Shown: positions 1-8,471 of the stretch, piece after piece | How positions within the stretch are numbered: position 1 is the first letter of the stretch | Layout: the number at the start of each line of letters is the position of its first letter | Assembly: GCA_963814055.1 (NCBI GenBank) | Contig: CAWFBJ010000014.1 | Location: 379,720 to 443,719 of the forward strand | Direction: 5' to 3' | Length of the DNA stretch: 64,000 nucleotides | From: AWTP1-13 sp963814055 | GTDB taxonomy: Bacteria > Pseudomonadota > Alphaproteobacteria > Rhizobiales > Hyphomicrobiaceae | Notes under the pieces: generated by a model | Seen by the model: only the letters and a program-made list of their open reading frames with translations | Told to the model about the DNA's origin: nothing | The model's database searches: none | Made by a program: the position numbers and the translations under genes

Positions 1-1014
1 AGCCATCCTCGCGCCTCGGGCACCAATCGGTTTGCCGCGACCTTCGGTACTATCCCTAGCGGTCTGATGCTCGGCTTCGGCATTGATCTCGGCCCCGGTC
101 AGCACGATGATCGTGGAAAGCCACATCCAGATCAGGAAGCCGATGATCGCGCCCAGCGAGCCATAGGTGGCGTTGTAGTTGCCGAAGTTGGCCACGTACC
201 ACGACAGCAATAGGGAGCCGGCAATCCAGATGCCGGCGGCAATGGCACTGCCCCACGTGACCCATCGCCATTGCGGCCGCTCACGGCTTGGCCCAAAGCG
301 GTAGAGACAGGCGAGGGCGAATAGGATGGCGACAAACAATAGTGGCCAGCGCAGCAGGCTCAGCAAAGAGGCCGTTGACCCATCCGAGAAACCGATAACC
401 TTGAGCGCCACCGGTACAATAACAATGCTGCCGATCGCGATCAGCACCAGCACTATGCCCCCGAGCGTGAAAACGAGAGAGCGCAGCGTCAGCTGGATGA
501 AGCTCCTCTTCTCCTGTTCCTTGTAGATGATGTTGAGGGCGTCGAAGATGGCCTTGGTGGCAGCGTTAGCGCCCCATAAGGACAGCGCCAACGTGCCAAT
601 GAAGGTGAACCCCAACGTGCTTTGGCCTTGGGCCGTAAGAAGCTTGACCTGATCGCCGATGACTTCCACCGCACCTACAGGAAGAAATCCGGAGAGCAGG
701 CCCAGATGGTTTGTGATGGTCGTGGCGTCGGTGAAGAGCCCGTAGAGGGATACGACCGCGGCGATCGCCGGAAACAGGGCCAACAGGGCATAGAACGTGA
801 CGCCGGCTGCCACCAGCATGACGCGGTCGCTCTGGAAGCCTTCCAGCACACGCCAGGCAATGTCCATCCAGCCTTTGGCAGGGATTTCCGACGGGGCTTC
901 GGCTGATCGTCCTCGCGCGTTTGGAGATCGATTTGAGGCCGCGGGCTCGACTGAACGCGAGGTTGGCTTCGCGGACCCAAACAGCGCCCTGCTGACACCG
1001 ATAAGAGCGGCCAT
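1..1014 (-). CDS. YihY/BrkB family inner membrane protein (3' end outside window)
   Basis: The minus frame from the ATG at 1014 stays open to the window edge, so about 338 residues are visible and the C-terminus is missing. After a 47-residue Ser/Arg-rich polar leader comes the YihY/BrkB core: WMDIAWRVLEGF, then a membrane segment beginning VAAGVTFYALLALFPA, then about five more hydrophobic segments, ending in an Arg/Gly-rich tail. The conserved TFYALLALFP and SLWGANAATKAIFDALNIIY stretches are diagnostic of the family. These proteins are six-helix inner-membrane proteins; the old ribonuclease BN label is not supported, and the true substrate is unknown. No clear Shine-Dalgarno precedes the ATG, so the start could lie elsewhere in the polar leader. 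Family call sure, function unknown. Confidence 0.88.
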   Translation of the reverse strand, partial: MAALIGVSRALFGSAKPTSRSVEPAASNRSPNARGRSAEAPSEIPAKGWMDIAWRVLEGFQSDRVMLVAAGVTFYALLALFPAIAAVVSLYGLFTDATTITNHLGLLSGFLPVGAVEVIGDQVKLLTAQGQSTLGFTFIGTLALSLWGANAATKAIFDALNIIYKEQEKRSFIQLTLRSLVFTLGGIVLVLIAIGSIVIVPVALKVIGFSDGSTASLLSLLRWPLLFVAILFALACLYRFGPSRERPQWRWVTWGSAIAAGIWIAGSLLLSWYVANFGNYNATYGSLGAIIGFLIWMWLSTIIVLTGAEINAEAEHQTARDSTEGRGKPIGARGARMA

Positions 1015-1117
1015 GAGAAGGAGGTCGCCGGACAAATGCGCGCCTCCCTTCGGAGGCGGCCGCTTGTTGGCATTCGATGTTTTGACTGAACTCACTCGTT
1101 CGGCGCCCTCGTGCTCA

Positions 1118-1379
1118 TCACGCAGCACTGACAAGCTTTGGCCGCCCTCTTTCCTCGGGCGCCAGCATCACAACGAGTTTTTCGCAGTGCGCTTGAAGCT
1201 CTCTGAGCTTTTGCGCGGCGTCTTGGTTGCAGCCCGCAGAGCGAGGCGACCTCCGCCTCAGCCAGCATGCGCCCCAGAGCATAGAACCGTGCCGCCGTCG
1301 CTGATTGAACACCGCACATTTTCGAAAAATCGTCCGCGCAATCCCACAGGTCTTTCCCAAGCGCCATGGCCGCCTCCAT
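1118..1379 (-). pseudogene. Possible small ORF split by a one-base shift
   Basis: Two overlapping minus frames look like halves of one small protein. The first, from 1379, begins MEAAMALGKDLWDCADDFSK and reads plausibly to about 1232. The frame one base over then gives NQDAAQKLRELQAHCEKLVV, an amphipathic helix, ending at 1118. Joined, they make a cytosolic protein of about 85 residues with no recognised domain. The shift may be a sequencing error or a real mutation. This is weak evidence resting on amino-acid texture alone; the alternative is that neither half is coding. Confidence 0.3.
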
Positions 1380-1515
1380 TATCGGACAACAAACGCGTGC
1401 TTGGGATGCGAGTTCCTGATGATCAAGACAGGAGATCGCCGAAGTTGCCCATGCCGGCGGCCTCCACTTCTTCCGTTAAGTAGCGGTAGTAACCAGCATC
1501 GACGGGCCCACGTTG

Positions 1516-3526
1516 CTAGTGCAAAACTGAGGTGGCGAAGGCCTTAGTAGAGGACGTCGACGCATCACCGAGGAAAGCTGGTGGTCTTTCGTTTCGACGG
1601 AGGCCATACCAGCGCGAATAGGTACTACTCGGGGGGTCGGGGGAGGCAAGTTCCGCTCCTCGCCCCTGCGTTGCCTCACGCACGCAAATAGCCGTCGCCT
1701 CTACGAGAGACCCACAAGCAAAGTCAGCCCCCACAATTGTTCTCCATTCCTCTAGCTTTGTGGCCTCATTGCCGAGCATCCAAAAGCCGGCAAGAAAGCG
1801 TGCGTGGGGCATCAGCCGTTTCAATCGACGGATTAGGTACCGCATATGCGTGGGAGTAGCTTGTGCCCCGAAATAGGAGACGCAGACCAATCGTGCGTCG
1901 AGGGCGTCGATCTTGAAGTTTTTTACTGAAGAGACATCGGCAAAAGGTTGCACCCAGGCAGCAAGCCCATGCTTGCCGAGGATCTGAGCCAGCATGACCG
2001 ACGCACCCTCATCGAGAGGCCTTCTGCTTGCGATGCAAAGTACGGGATATGGAACTTGCCATTCCGGGTGCAACTGCTCCTTGGAAACAACGGGAGCCAA
2101 GTTGGCCGCAGTCTCCTGCTGGTCCACCGCATCAGGGTCGGCCTTTTTCTTAGCTTTGGCCGGGAGCTCATCAGCATGGTCGCTGAGATCATCGACAATC
2201 TCTTCGATGACGTCGCGAAGCTCGAGCTGTCTCTGGCGACTAAGTTTGCCTTGCGCGGAGTCGGCCTGCGCCAACGCCAAGGCCTTCATGGGCACGGCAT
2301 CGTAATAGGCAGATAGCGGTTGGCTCTTAAGGGCTTCCTCAGCTTGGTCGGCGGCTTCGGTCGCATCACCGGCTAACAGGCGTTGATAGAACCGCTCTTC
2401 CGGCTCCAGCGCGGGTTCGTCCCCTAACAGGACGTCGACAAAGCTCAATGCCTCAACGTGCTTACCGAGGACGACGAGGCAAACGGTCAGCGGCGTTGCA
2501 AGTAGCAGACCGATCGGTCCCCATAAGATCGTCCAGAATATCGTTGCGATGACGATGGCGACCGGCGAAAGGCCGGTATGCTTGCCGTAAAGAAGCGGCT
2601 CGATGATGTGCCCAGCGACCGGCTCCGCAATAAGAAACAGCGCGGCCGTCCACAGCACCATCGACCAACCGGGGTCGACGGCCGCAGCTACAGCAATTGG
2701 AAAGAAAGCCGCGATGAACCCTCCGACGAAGGGTACATAGCGCATGAGACCAGCGAGGATTCCCCACACCACAGCATTAGGCACACCGATGATCGTGAGG
2801 CCGACGGCGATAACGACACCAAAGCCCGCGTTGAGCACGGTCTGCATCAGGAAGAAACGGCTCAATCGCGAGCCTGCGTCGTCCAGCGCGGCCGTGCTGC
2901 GCTGGAGATCTCCGGTACCCGCTAATCGAAGAAATCGGTCCCGAAGATCCTCCCGTCCGAGCAGAATGAACAATAAGAACAAAATCACCAATGCGGTCGT
3001 GGCGAGCGGCGACAGGAGCGGACGCACGAGGCTGGCGATCGATTCCAGTCCCGTGGGCTGGGGTTGACGGACTTCTACAAGCAGAGGTTTGGGAGCGGGA
3101 GCTGCGGTACGAGCGGGTGGGGACGGTTTGGCGATTTCTTCCTGCAAATCGCGCAACGTCTCTGCCGCTCGATCGAGTGTCGCCGATGCGGCGGGCGTCC
3201 CACTTAGGGCGCCAATTTTGGCGCGCAGAGTGCTTTCGTATTTCGGTAAGTCGGTGGCGAGCTGCGTGATTTGCAGGGCGAGTATGTAACCCAACCCCCC
3301 TAAAGCCGCGATCGCTAGAGCGACCGTGATGATCACCGAGGGCCCGTTCCAGAGACCCCAAGCCACGCAACCTGCGGATGACCGGCGAGAGAATGAAGGC
3401 GAGCAATGTCGCGATCACAAGCGGCAAAAGAATTTCGCGGCCGATATGCAAGAACGCGATGATTGCGGCGGCTACAATGAAGGCGCTTGCGAGGGCGCTG
3501 AGGCTTAGGTTCGGGGGAGACGGCAA
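1516..3526 (-). CDS. AI-2E family transporter with long C-terminal extension (frameshifted)
   Basis: The N-terminus (ATG 3526, MPSPPNLSLSALASAFIVAA) and the rest (frame open from 3366) are in different frames and join near 3345, apparently by loss of one base in a G/C run. The repaired protein is about 669 residues. It has the usual AI-2E layout: two N-terminal helices ending FILSPVIRRLRG, a soluble segment with LPKYESTLRAKI, then a helix cluster with the conserved PNAVVWGILAGLMRYVPFVG region (about residues 240-260). AI-2E proteins are eight-helix membrane proteins; TqsA exports autoinducer-2, and many relatives are suspected ion antiporters. Past the membrane part lie an acidic linker and a roughly 150-residue alpha/beta domain starting near VLCIASRRPLDEGAS, absent from short family members. 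No clear promoter was seen. Family sure, substrate unknown. Confidence 0.85.
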
Positions 3527-3688
3527 CCTAACGACTGGGCGAAAACGTCATTGATGTCCCTCCTGTTTGGCACAGCGGCCAGCGTGAATTTCAGGTCATA
3601 TTCGCCAAGGAGGCCGACGCGTTTAGGCCAAATGATGCAGTCGCCAGCGATGCGGCAGCGAGCGGGGCGTGCCCCGCTCGCTTTCGCA

Positions 3689-4275
3689 CTATCGCCTCAG
3701 ATAAGTCTCCCGTTCTTGGCGGATTTCGTCGGCGGTATATCCCTTCGCGTCGGGATCATACTTCGACCATCCGCCGGCGACATAAGTCCTCGCGCCTCTG
3801 CCGAACGTCGACAGGCTTGTGGGCATTCAGGATCGATTCGGCCTTCGATGCGCGTCGGATCATCGGTGGTGACCGTGACAAGGGAACTCCCCCGCCGCAC
3901 GCCTTCCGAGTACACGTGAGCATCTTCCTCGCTTACTCCGGCATTCGTGAGCGCGCCTATCAAGCCGCCCACAACCGACCCGCCAGCAGCACCGACAAGC
4001 GTTGTCGCCAACACTCCCGCTGCAACAAGCGGGCCGATGCCTGGAATGGCTATGAGGCCGAGAGCCGCCAGGAGTCCGCCGCCGCCACCGACGAGCGCGC
4101 CAGCCGTGGCGCCTGTCGCGGTACTGGACACCTCGTCGTCCGCCAAGGTGTTGTCGTCTCTATAACGACTGACCAGGCTGATTTCGGAGGAGGTAAAGCC
4201 AGCCTGTTCCAAGGCTTCAACAGCAGCTTGGGCTTGGCTGTAGCTGTCAAACAGTCGGGATACTGTACGTGTCAT
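3689..4275 (-). CDS. General stress protein 17M-like protein (3' end frameshifted)
   Basis: The start is ATG 4275, 11 bases after the stop of the PepSY-like gene, so the two are probably co-transcribed. Residues 1-40 (MTRTVSRLFDSYSQAQAAVE) form the ferredoxin-like fold of general stress protein 17M/YflT-type domains. A glycine-rich double hydrophobic stretch follows (TGATAGALVGGGGGLLAALG), as in bacterial proteins that bury a glycine-zipper hairpin in membranes. After LVTVTTDDPTR the frame appears to shift twice. Reading across restores AESILNAHKPVDV and a tail with YDPDAKGYTADEIRQERETY ending at the TAG at 3689-3691; the uninterrupted frame instead gives 192 residues ending at 3697 with an unlikely tail. 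The role is inferred to be stress protection, consistent with the EcfG-like promoter upstream of the pair. Confidence 0.75.
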
Positions 4276-4286
4276 TTGACAGGTCC

Positions 4287-4574
4287 TTATGGGGTGACGA
4301 CGTTGCCGCGGAAATCGACAGAGACGGTGACCTGCTTGCCGTTCTGCATTGCAGAACCTCGCCAGACACCTTGGTCGTCTTTCTTCAGCCCGGTAACTTT
4401 GGTGAAGCCGGCGCCTTCGATCCGGCTTTTGGCCTGACCTTCGGTAAAGCTGTTGGCACCGGCGACCGGCGCCTTGTCATCTGTCTTCGGCGGGGAAGTC
4501 TGGGCCAGGGCATTGCCTGTCACGCCAAGCGCGATGACAAGGGGAACCATGTAGGCGAGTTTCTTGAGGGGCAT
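4287..4574 (-). CDS. PepSY-like small periplasmic protein
   Basis: An in-frame ATG exists at 4589, but GGAG sits eight bases before the ATG at 4574, which begins MPLKKLAYMVPLVIALGV, a typical signal peptide cleaved after ALAQ. The 75-residue mature part has the PepSY-like pattern: SFTEGQAKSRIEGAGFTKV, then a strand pair with GVWRGSAMQNGK and a final VSVDFRGNV. Such domains are small secreted or membrane-anchored modules thought to bind or inhibit proteases or sense envelope state; the role here is not known. It is the first gene of a two-gene unit with the general-stress 17M-like gene and has a well-spaced EcfG-type promoter 34 bases upstream. Confidence 0.8.
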   Translation of the reverse strand: MPLKKLAYMVPLVIALGVTGNALAQTSPPKTDDKAPVAGANSFTEGQAKSRIEGAGFTKVTGLKKDDQGVWRGSAMQNGKQVTVSVDFRGNVVTP

Positions 4575-4607
4575 GTGTGAGCACTCCATGTGACGGACGG
4601 CTCCAAT

Positions 4608-4632
4608 AACTCAATGCTCGCGTTGGCGTTCC
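4608..4632 (-). promoter_or_regulatory. Putative EcfG-type promoter for the PepSY/GSP17M pair
   Basis: On the minus strand GGAAC (4632-4628) and GTT (4610-4608) are separated by exactly 17 bases; the base before GTT is A. The sigma-EcfG consensus is GGAAC-N16/17-CGTT. The -10 lies 34 bases before the ATG at 4574. Confidence 0.6.
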
Positions 4633-4647
4633 GTCGAAGGACAAACC

Positions 4648-4806
4648 TTAGTTCCGACTGCGCACCTTAAAAGAGCCAACCGGCGTCTGAGTACCGATCA
4701 TCGCCCGAGCTTCGTCCAGTGCCCGTGCGGCGTGCGCGAGATGGATCGCCCGACCGGTTTCCCGATAGGCCTGAAGCTCTTTTTCGATGAGGTCGATCAG
4801 GTGCAT
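4648..4806 (-). CDS. Small hypothetical protein (52 aa)
   Basis: The frame runs from ATG 4806 to TAA at 4648-4650 and encodes MHLIDLIEKELQAYRETGRA followed by a second helix IHLAHAARALDEARAMI and a short basic tail. The two amphipathic helices read like a real small cytosolic protein, but no Shine-Dalgarno is obvious and no family is recognised. It lies between two EcfG-type promoters and is read toward the PepSY-like gene, ending just before that gene's promoter. It could be spurious. Confidence 0.45.
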   Translation of the reverse strand: MHLIDLIEKELQAYRETGRAIHLAHAARALDEARAMIGTQTPVGSFKVRSRN

Positions 4807-4864
4807 GGACGAGCCGCGTTAGGTTGCGGCTGATAACCCCACAACGAGTTATCCGTTCCAACGC

Positions 4865-4889
4865 GGAACCGCTGTTGTTTCTTCGAGTT
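4865..4889 (+). promoter_or_regulatory. Putative EcfG-type promoter for the DUF892 gene
   Basis: GGAAC at 4865-4869 and GTT at 4887-4889 with exactly 17 bases between, A before GTT. It lies 34 bases upstream of the DUF892 ATG. DUF892/YciF genes are commonly reported in alphaproteobacterial general-stress regulons, which supports the call. Confidence 0.65.
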
Positions 4890-4922
4890 AGGCTGAAGCA
4901 AAAGCCCACTTCGGAGAAACCC

Positions 4923-5465
4923 ATGGAAACCCTCAAAGAGATGTTCGAGGAGACGTTGAAGGACGTCTACTTCGCAGAGAATGCCATTATCAAAGCGCTG
5001 CCGAAAATGGCTGAGAAAGCCCAGTCTGAACAGCTGAAGGCTGCGTTCGAGGAGCACCTTGAAGAAACCAAAGGTCAGGTCGGCCGACTCGACAAGATCT
5101 TCAAAATGCTCGGCAGCAAGGCCGAAGGAAAGGAGTGCCCCGCCCTAAAGGGACTGGTCCAGGAGACCGAGGAACTGATGAGCGAGGCAAAGAATCCCGA
5201 CGTGCTCGATGCCGGTCTCATAGGCTGCGCGCAAGCCGTTGAGCACTACGAGATGGCCCGGTACGGCACTCTCAAAGCTTGGGCTGAGCAGCTGAAGATG
5301 GAGGATGCCGCCGAACTTCTTGAAGAAACCCTCGACGAGGAGAAGGCTGCTGACGAGAAGCTCAGCGAACTCGCCTTCGGTGGGCTCAACGAGGAGGCGG
5401 AAGGAGAAGGCGAGGACGACGAAAAGGAGGAGAAGCCAAAGCGGGCGTCAACACGAAAGAAATAG
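4923..5465 (+). CDS. DUF892/YciF family ferritin-like stress protein
   Basis: GGAG about nine bases upstream fixes the ATG at 4923 (METLKEMFEETLKDVYFAEN); an upstream in-frame extension is not protein-like. The 180-residue product has the DUF892 helical-bundle signatures LKDVYFAENAIIKALPKM, FEEHLEETKGQVGRLDKIF and HYEMARYGTLKAWAEQL with conserved acidic and His residues, as in YciE/YciF. The family adopts a ferritin-like four-helix fold and is induced by osmotic and oxidative stress; metal binding is presumed, activity is not established. The last 35 residues are a Glu/Asp-rich then Lys/Arg-rich tail (EEKPKRASTRKK). It is cytosolic and is followed after 81 bases by an EF-hand protein gene that may share its transcript. 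Confidence 0.92.
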   Translation: METLKEMFEETLKDVYFAENAIIKALPKMAEKAQSEQLKAAFEEHLEETKGQVGRLDKIFKMLGSKAEGKECPALKGLVQETEELMSEAKNPDVLDAGLIGCAQAVEHYEMARYGTLKAWAEQLKMEDAAELLEETLDEEKAADEKLSELAFGGLNEEAEGEGEDDEKEEKPKRASTRKK

Positions 5466-5546
5466 GAGCGTTGTCCGATCTCAATGCAGAACCTGAGCGT
5501 GTGTGGGCTGGGCCAAGTCCAAGACATACGCATCAAGGAGGATAAA

Positions 5547-6029
5547 ATGCGCCTTCAAATTCTCACCGTAACAACTTCAATGTTCATCCTCGCTAGTGGA
5601 ATGGCAGGAGTCAAAGCTCAACAGCCCCCCGGTACATCCGGGCCCGATGCGGATCGCCAGGTGCAGCAGGGGCAGCGTGCCCCGCCGGACCGTTATTCCC
5701 GCGATGAAGAATCTGACGACCGGGACGACTGGCGCGGCCCGGGGATGATGGAACGAAACCCTAGTCCTGAACGTGGGTGGAGACGACAACCTGGAGCGGC
5801 TACGGGAACAATGGCATTCGAAATGATGGGTCCGGGGATGGGAGGATCAGGCATGGTAAGAATGATGATGATCTTGATGGACTCCGATGGTGATGGCTCT
5901 GTTTCACTCCAGGAGTTCCAAGCCGGCCACGAACGGATGTTCAAAGCAATGGACGTGGACAAAGATGGGCGCCTAACTCTGGAAGAGGTGCAGAACTTTG
6001 GGCGTGCTCTGCGAGGCCCTCGTCGGTAG
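5547..6029 (+). CDS. Secreted EF-hand domain protein
   Basis: AAGGAGG at 5535-5541 marks the ATG at 5547. Residues 1-24 (MRLQILTVTTSMFILASGMA) are a signal peptide ending near VKAQ. A Gln/Asp/Arg-rich disordered stretch of about 70 residues follows, then a Met/Gly-rich patch (MMGPGMGGSGMVRMMMI) and two canonical EF-hand loops, DSDGDGSVSLQE and DVDKDGRLTLEE, near the C-terminus. The protein should bind calcium in the periplasm; small EF-hand proteins of this build are common in Bradyrhizobium and their role is unknown. It is likely the second gene after DUF892. The 160-residue length and paired loops make the family call secure. Confidence 0.85.
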   Translation: MRLQILTVTTSMFILASGMAGVKAQQPPGTSGPDADRQVQQGQRAPPDRYSRDEESDDRDDWRGPGMMERNPSPERGWRRQPGAATGTMAFEMMGPGMGGSGMVRMMMILMDSDGDGSVSLQEFQAGHERMFKAMDVDKDGRLTLEEVQNFGRALRGPRR

Positions 6030-6030
6030 T

Positions 6031-6309
6031 TCACGCGGTACCGCTACGGAGAGCGGTCACCGAAGTCCTGCATCGTATGCCGGTCGTTCCAACGGTCGGA
6101 AGCAGCGCAAGCAAGCTTGGGGTCATTCGATCATTCAGGCTCACAACAGCCGCGATCACAGCAAGCAAGCCGCCAACCAAATGGTGCCGGTATAGAGCCG
6201 AACCTGCGAATGAGAACACCGCAGCAGCCAGGCCGCCCGCGGCGAGCTGCCAGCACCGTGTTTCAGTGTGGAAGAACGCAAGTGGATGGTTGTCCTTTAC
6301 AACAAACAC
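6031..6309 (-). CDS. Possible small two-helix membrane protein
   Basis: The minus frame from 6309 encodes a polar start (MFVVKDNHPLAFFHTETR) then two hydrophobic segments, LAAGGLAAAVFSFAGSALY and HLVGGLLAVIAAVVSLN, which look like paired membrane helices, and a tail without clear features. The true start could be internal, and the 3' part may not be coding. It converges on the EF-hand gene with no space between the stops. No family is recognised. Confidence 0.4.
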   Translation of the reverse strand: MFVVKDNHPLAFFHTETRCWQLAAGGLAAAVFSFAGSALYRHHLVGGLLAVIAAVVSLNDRMTPSLLALLPTVGTTGIRCRTSVTALRSGTA

Positions 6310-7009
6310 ACAGTAGGCGAACGATAGTGCAAATCAGCCCTAAGAATCAGCGGCGCGAACCTGCGGAACTTAAGATGACATCATGCGGCCAGCAGGACGA
6401 CCGGCCACACAATCAATTGCTGCTCGATGCTGAGCGAGCAATAATGCAGAACGGTCTTGGTGAGCCCTCAACATTTGCCGGCAAGTTTCTCGACAATGAG
6501 AAACGCACATGGCTGTGGCACGGGCATTAAACGACAACGCGAAGCAAATTTACCTGCGCCCGACCCTGTTCGAGCAGCAGTGGAGCACATGTTTGATAAG
6601 CACTTTAAGCAAGTGTGTCGGTTGGCATGTCGTGCCAGCTCCTACCTTAGAGCCCCGTTATGCGCACCACGCTCACTCGGGGCCGCTCTAATCCCACCGC
6701 ACGTATGGGAAGAATTGGCCAAGGAGGTTGCGCTTGGGTCGGTGTGCGTCGCGAATTATCGCTTCGCCTCCAAGTCGGTCGATTACTTTCATCTGCCAGC
6801 GACGGCAATCACCAGCGTCAGTGACGGCAATCCTAGAACTGGTATCCGACGCCAGCCGCGATCCAGGCCTTCAAACGTGCTAGCTCGCATTGTCACGGCT
6901 GCTTTCGTCACCTCTTGCGATCCAGCTTGAGCTTGTCGTTAAGGAAACGGAACCAAATCAATAGGTCCTGCATTTTTGCTCCGGCATGCTTCAACTAACG
7001 GGGGACCTC
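6310..7009. other. Gene-poor stretch
   Basis: Several short open frames exist (for example plus 6374-6530 and 6509-6691), but none has a good Shine-Dalgarno or a recognisable domain, and codon usage looks random. A direct duplication of about 13 bases built on CGACGGCAAT occurs near 6798-6831. Nothing else is supported. Confidence 0.5.
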
Positions 7010-7285
7010 ATGCAGCACAGCACCCTCCAGGTTCGTATCTCCCGCATCGGACGCACCATCGAACTCCTTCATGATCGATTGCACCACCTCGCGCCATCTC
7101 AGAGAGCCGAGGCTCTGCACGTGCGAACCCGTCTTTACGTACTAACGCGGTGTCTCAAGGTCTTGCGAGCAGAACGGGATCGCAGGGGAATGAAAAAGGT
7201 GCGCAAGCAAAGAACGCTACCCAAGCGGCGGCTCAACGCTGGTCACCAGCAGGACGTCATAGCGGTACGCATTTTATCGAATTGA
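7010..7285 (+). CDS. Small basic hypothetical protein (91 aa)
   Basis: The start is placed at ATG 7010 (MQHSTLQVRISRIGRTIELL), preceded by GGGGA; a longer in-frame start at 6986 is less likely. The product is mostly helical, with a His/Leu/Arg-rich middle (HDRLHHLAPSQRAEALHVRT) and a very basic end (KKVRKQRTLPKRRLNA). No domain is recognised; the charge suggests nucleic-acid or membrane-surface binding, which is inference only. It lies 124 bases before the PF04120-type gene, which has its own promoter. Confidence 0.5.
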   Translation: MQHSTLQVRISRIGRTIELLHDRLHHLAPSQRAEALHVRTRLYVLTRCLKVLRAERDRRGMKKVRKQRTLPKRRLNAGHQQDVIAVRILSN

Positions 7286-7365
7286 GTGCGTAGCGCTTTG
7301 CCCATATTCCCAAACGGCTGTTCCAACGACGCCTAATTGAACTTGGTGGGCGCTACCTGCGAAGC

Positions 7366-7390
7366 GGAACCTAGCCGTGACTGCAGCGTT
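7366..7390 (+). promoter_or_regulatory. Putative EcfG-type promoter
   Basis: GGAAC (7366-7370), 16 bases, CGTT (7387-7390): a perfect match to the GGAAC-N16-CGTT consensus, 18 bases before the start of the PF04120-type gene and its AGGAG ribosome site. Confidence 0.7.
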
Positions 7391-7408
7391 GTCGGCAGGA
7401 GATAAATC

Positions 7409-7804
7409 ATGTCCGAACAACCCTCCTCCTGGAGCTTTTCCAATGTTGCTAGGCAAGCGGCTTGCTTGCTGGGTACGCCATTCGCCTTCGCTGCGGCTTG
7501 CGCAGTTGTTATTTTGTGGGCCGTGACTGGACCGGTTTTCGGCTATTCCGATACCTGGCAGTTGGTGATCAACACAGGGACTACTATCGTCACCTTTCTG
7601 ATGGTGTTCCTGGTTCAAAACACCCAGAACCGCGACTCGCGCGCTCTGCACCTCAAGCTGGACGAAGTATTGCGTAGCTTGGACGCCGCCCGAAATAGGC
7701 TCATAAACCTCGAGAACTGCAGCGATGAAGAGCTCGAGAAAATTGAGCGGCAATTCAAGACGCTCCGACTGCGCGAGGAGCGACTGAAATCTAAAACGCA
7801 CTAA
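7409..7804 (+). CDS. Low-affinity iron permease family (PF04120-type) small membrane protein
   Basis: AGGAG at 7399-7403 supports ATG 7409. The 131-residue product has two membrane helices (GTPFAFAAACAVVILWAVTG and WQLVINTGTTIVTFLMVFLV) followed by QNTQNRDSRALHLKLDEVLR, the hallmark of the bacterial low-affinity iron permease family (named for yeast Fet4), and an acidic coiled tail. Most bacterial members are short inner-membrane proteins without proven iron transport, so the name reflects homology, not activity. It is expressed from its own stress promoter and converges with the Cys/Arg-rich secreted peptide gene. Confidence 0.9.
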   Translation: MSEQPSSWSFSNVARQAACLLGTPFAFAAACAVVILWAVTGPVFGYSDTWQLVINTGTTIVTFLMVFLVQNTQNRDSRALHLKLDEVLRSLDAARNRLINLENCSDEELEKIERQFKTLRLREERLKSKTH

Positions 7805-7856
7805 GTCCAAATCACCAAGATCGGGGCCGCGAATCGATCCGCCCCGCATTTCGTGA

Positions 7857-7890
7857 CAAAAAAAAGAGCGCGCCAGCACAGCGCGCTCCC
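7857..7890 (-). terminator. Rho-independent terminator
   Basis: GAGCGCGC and GCGCGCTC form an eight-base-pair stem around a seven-base loop; on the minus strand it is followed by a run of eight T. It ends the Cys/Arg-rich peptide gene starting at 8157. Confidence 0.85.
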
Positions 7891-7911
7891 TTTGTTAGTT
7901 GCAGTGGAGGA

Positions 7912-8157
7912 CTACCTCCACCAGCGCGAACACTGCTGACGATACCTGCGGCAGTTGCCTTCGCCCCGCTCGCCGCGCTCGTCTTTGTTTACGCATTGAC
8001 GGCGGAGGCGGCGACAGCGTCTCTCATCCCACTGCACCTGTTCGACGCCAGACTGTCCCAATTGGTAGCCAGGCGGGCTGAACGGAGCAGCAGATGATGG
8101 AATCGCTGCGAAGCCAAAGCCGGCGGCCAGTGTCAGAGCTGCAAGAATGCTTTTCAT
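7912..8157 (-). CDS. Small secreted Cys/Arg-rich protein
   Basis: AAGGAA lies eight bases before ATG 8157. The 81-residue product has a clear signal peptide (MKSILAALTLAAGFGFAAIP, cleavage near SSAA) and a short mature chain with four Cys in the pattern CRRLRRQC ... CRRYRQQC and a Trp-Trp-Arg end. Two CxxxxxxC units suggest two disulfides, so it is likely a small stable periplasmic or secreted peptide. Such Arg-rich mini-proteins recur in Bradyrhizobium without known function. Its ATG overlaps the stop of a possible upstream 44-residue frame (ATGA). Confidence 0.75.
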   Translation of the reverse strand: MKSILAALTLAAGFGFAAIPSSAAPFSPPGYQLGQSGVEQVQWDERRCRRLRRQCVNKDERGERGEGNCRRYRQQCSRWWR

Positions 8158-8288
8158 GGGTGTGTTCCTTGAATGTTGATGAACACAATGACACTCGCCG
8201 GCGTGACCCGAGATACTTCGTGTTCGGACCAGAAAGCGTGCACATCACGAATAAGTTCCAGAAAGGCCGTATCAACACGCGTAGTCAT
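8154..8288 (-). CDS. Possible 44-aa ORF overlapping the next start
   Basis: From ATG 8288 the frame encodes MTTRVDTAFLELIRDVHAFW and ends in a TGA that overlaps the following gene's start as ATGA. That arrangement is common in translationally coupled pairs, but the ORF has no recognised relative and no strong ribosome site, so it may be chance. Confidence 0.25.
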   Translation of the reverse strand: MTTRVDTAFLELIRDVHAFWSEHEVSRVTPASVIVFINIQGTHP

Positions 8289-8471
8289 GAAGCAAAATTG
8301 GACGGTTTGGAACGAGCTCGCAACAGGCGCCTTATTCAAGTGCAATGAACCAAGCACCGCCTCCACCAGGGCCCCCGTCGTCGTCCCAGTCTCCGCTATG
8401 CGAGGGTGATTGCTGACATCGCTCTGCAACGAGTTTCTGCCGCACTATCGACGAACGCAGCACGTCGAGGG

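Noticed and set aside
6310..7009. Several short frames
   Set aside because: No ribosome sites, no domains, random codon texture.
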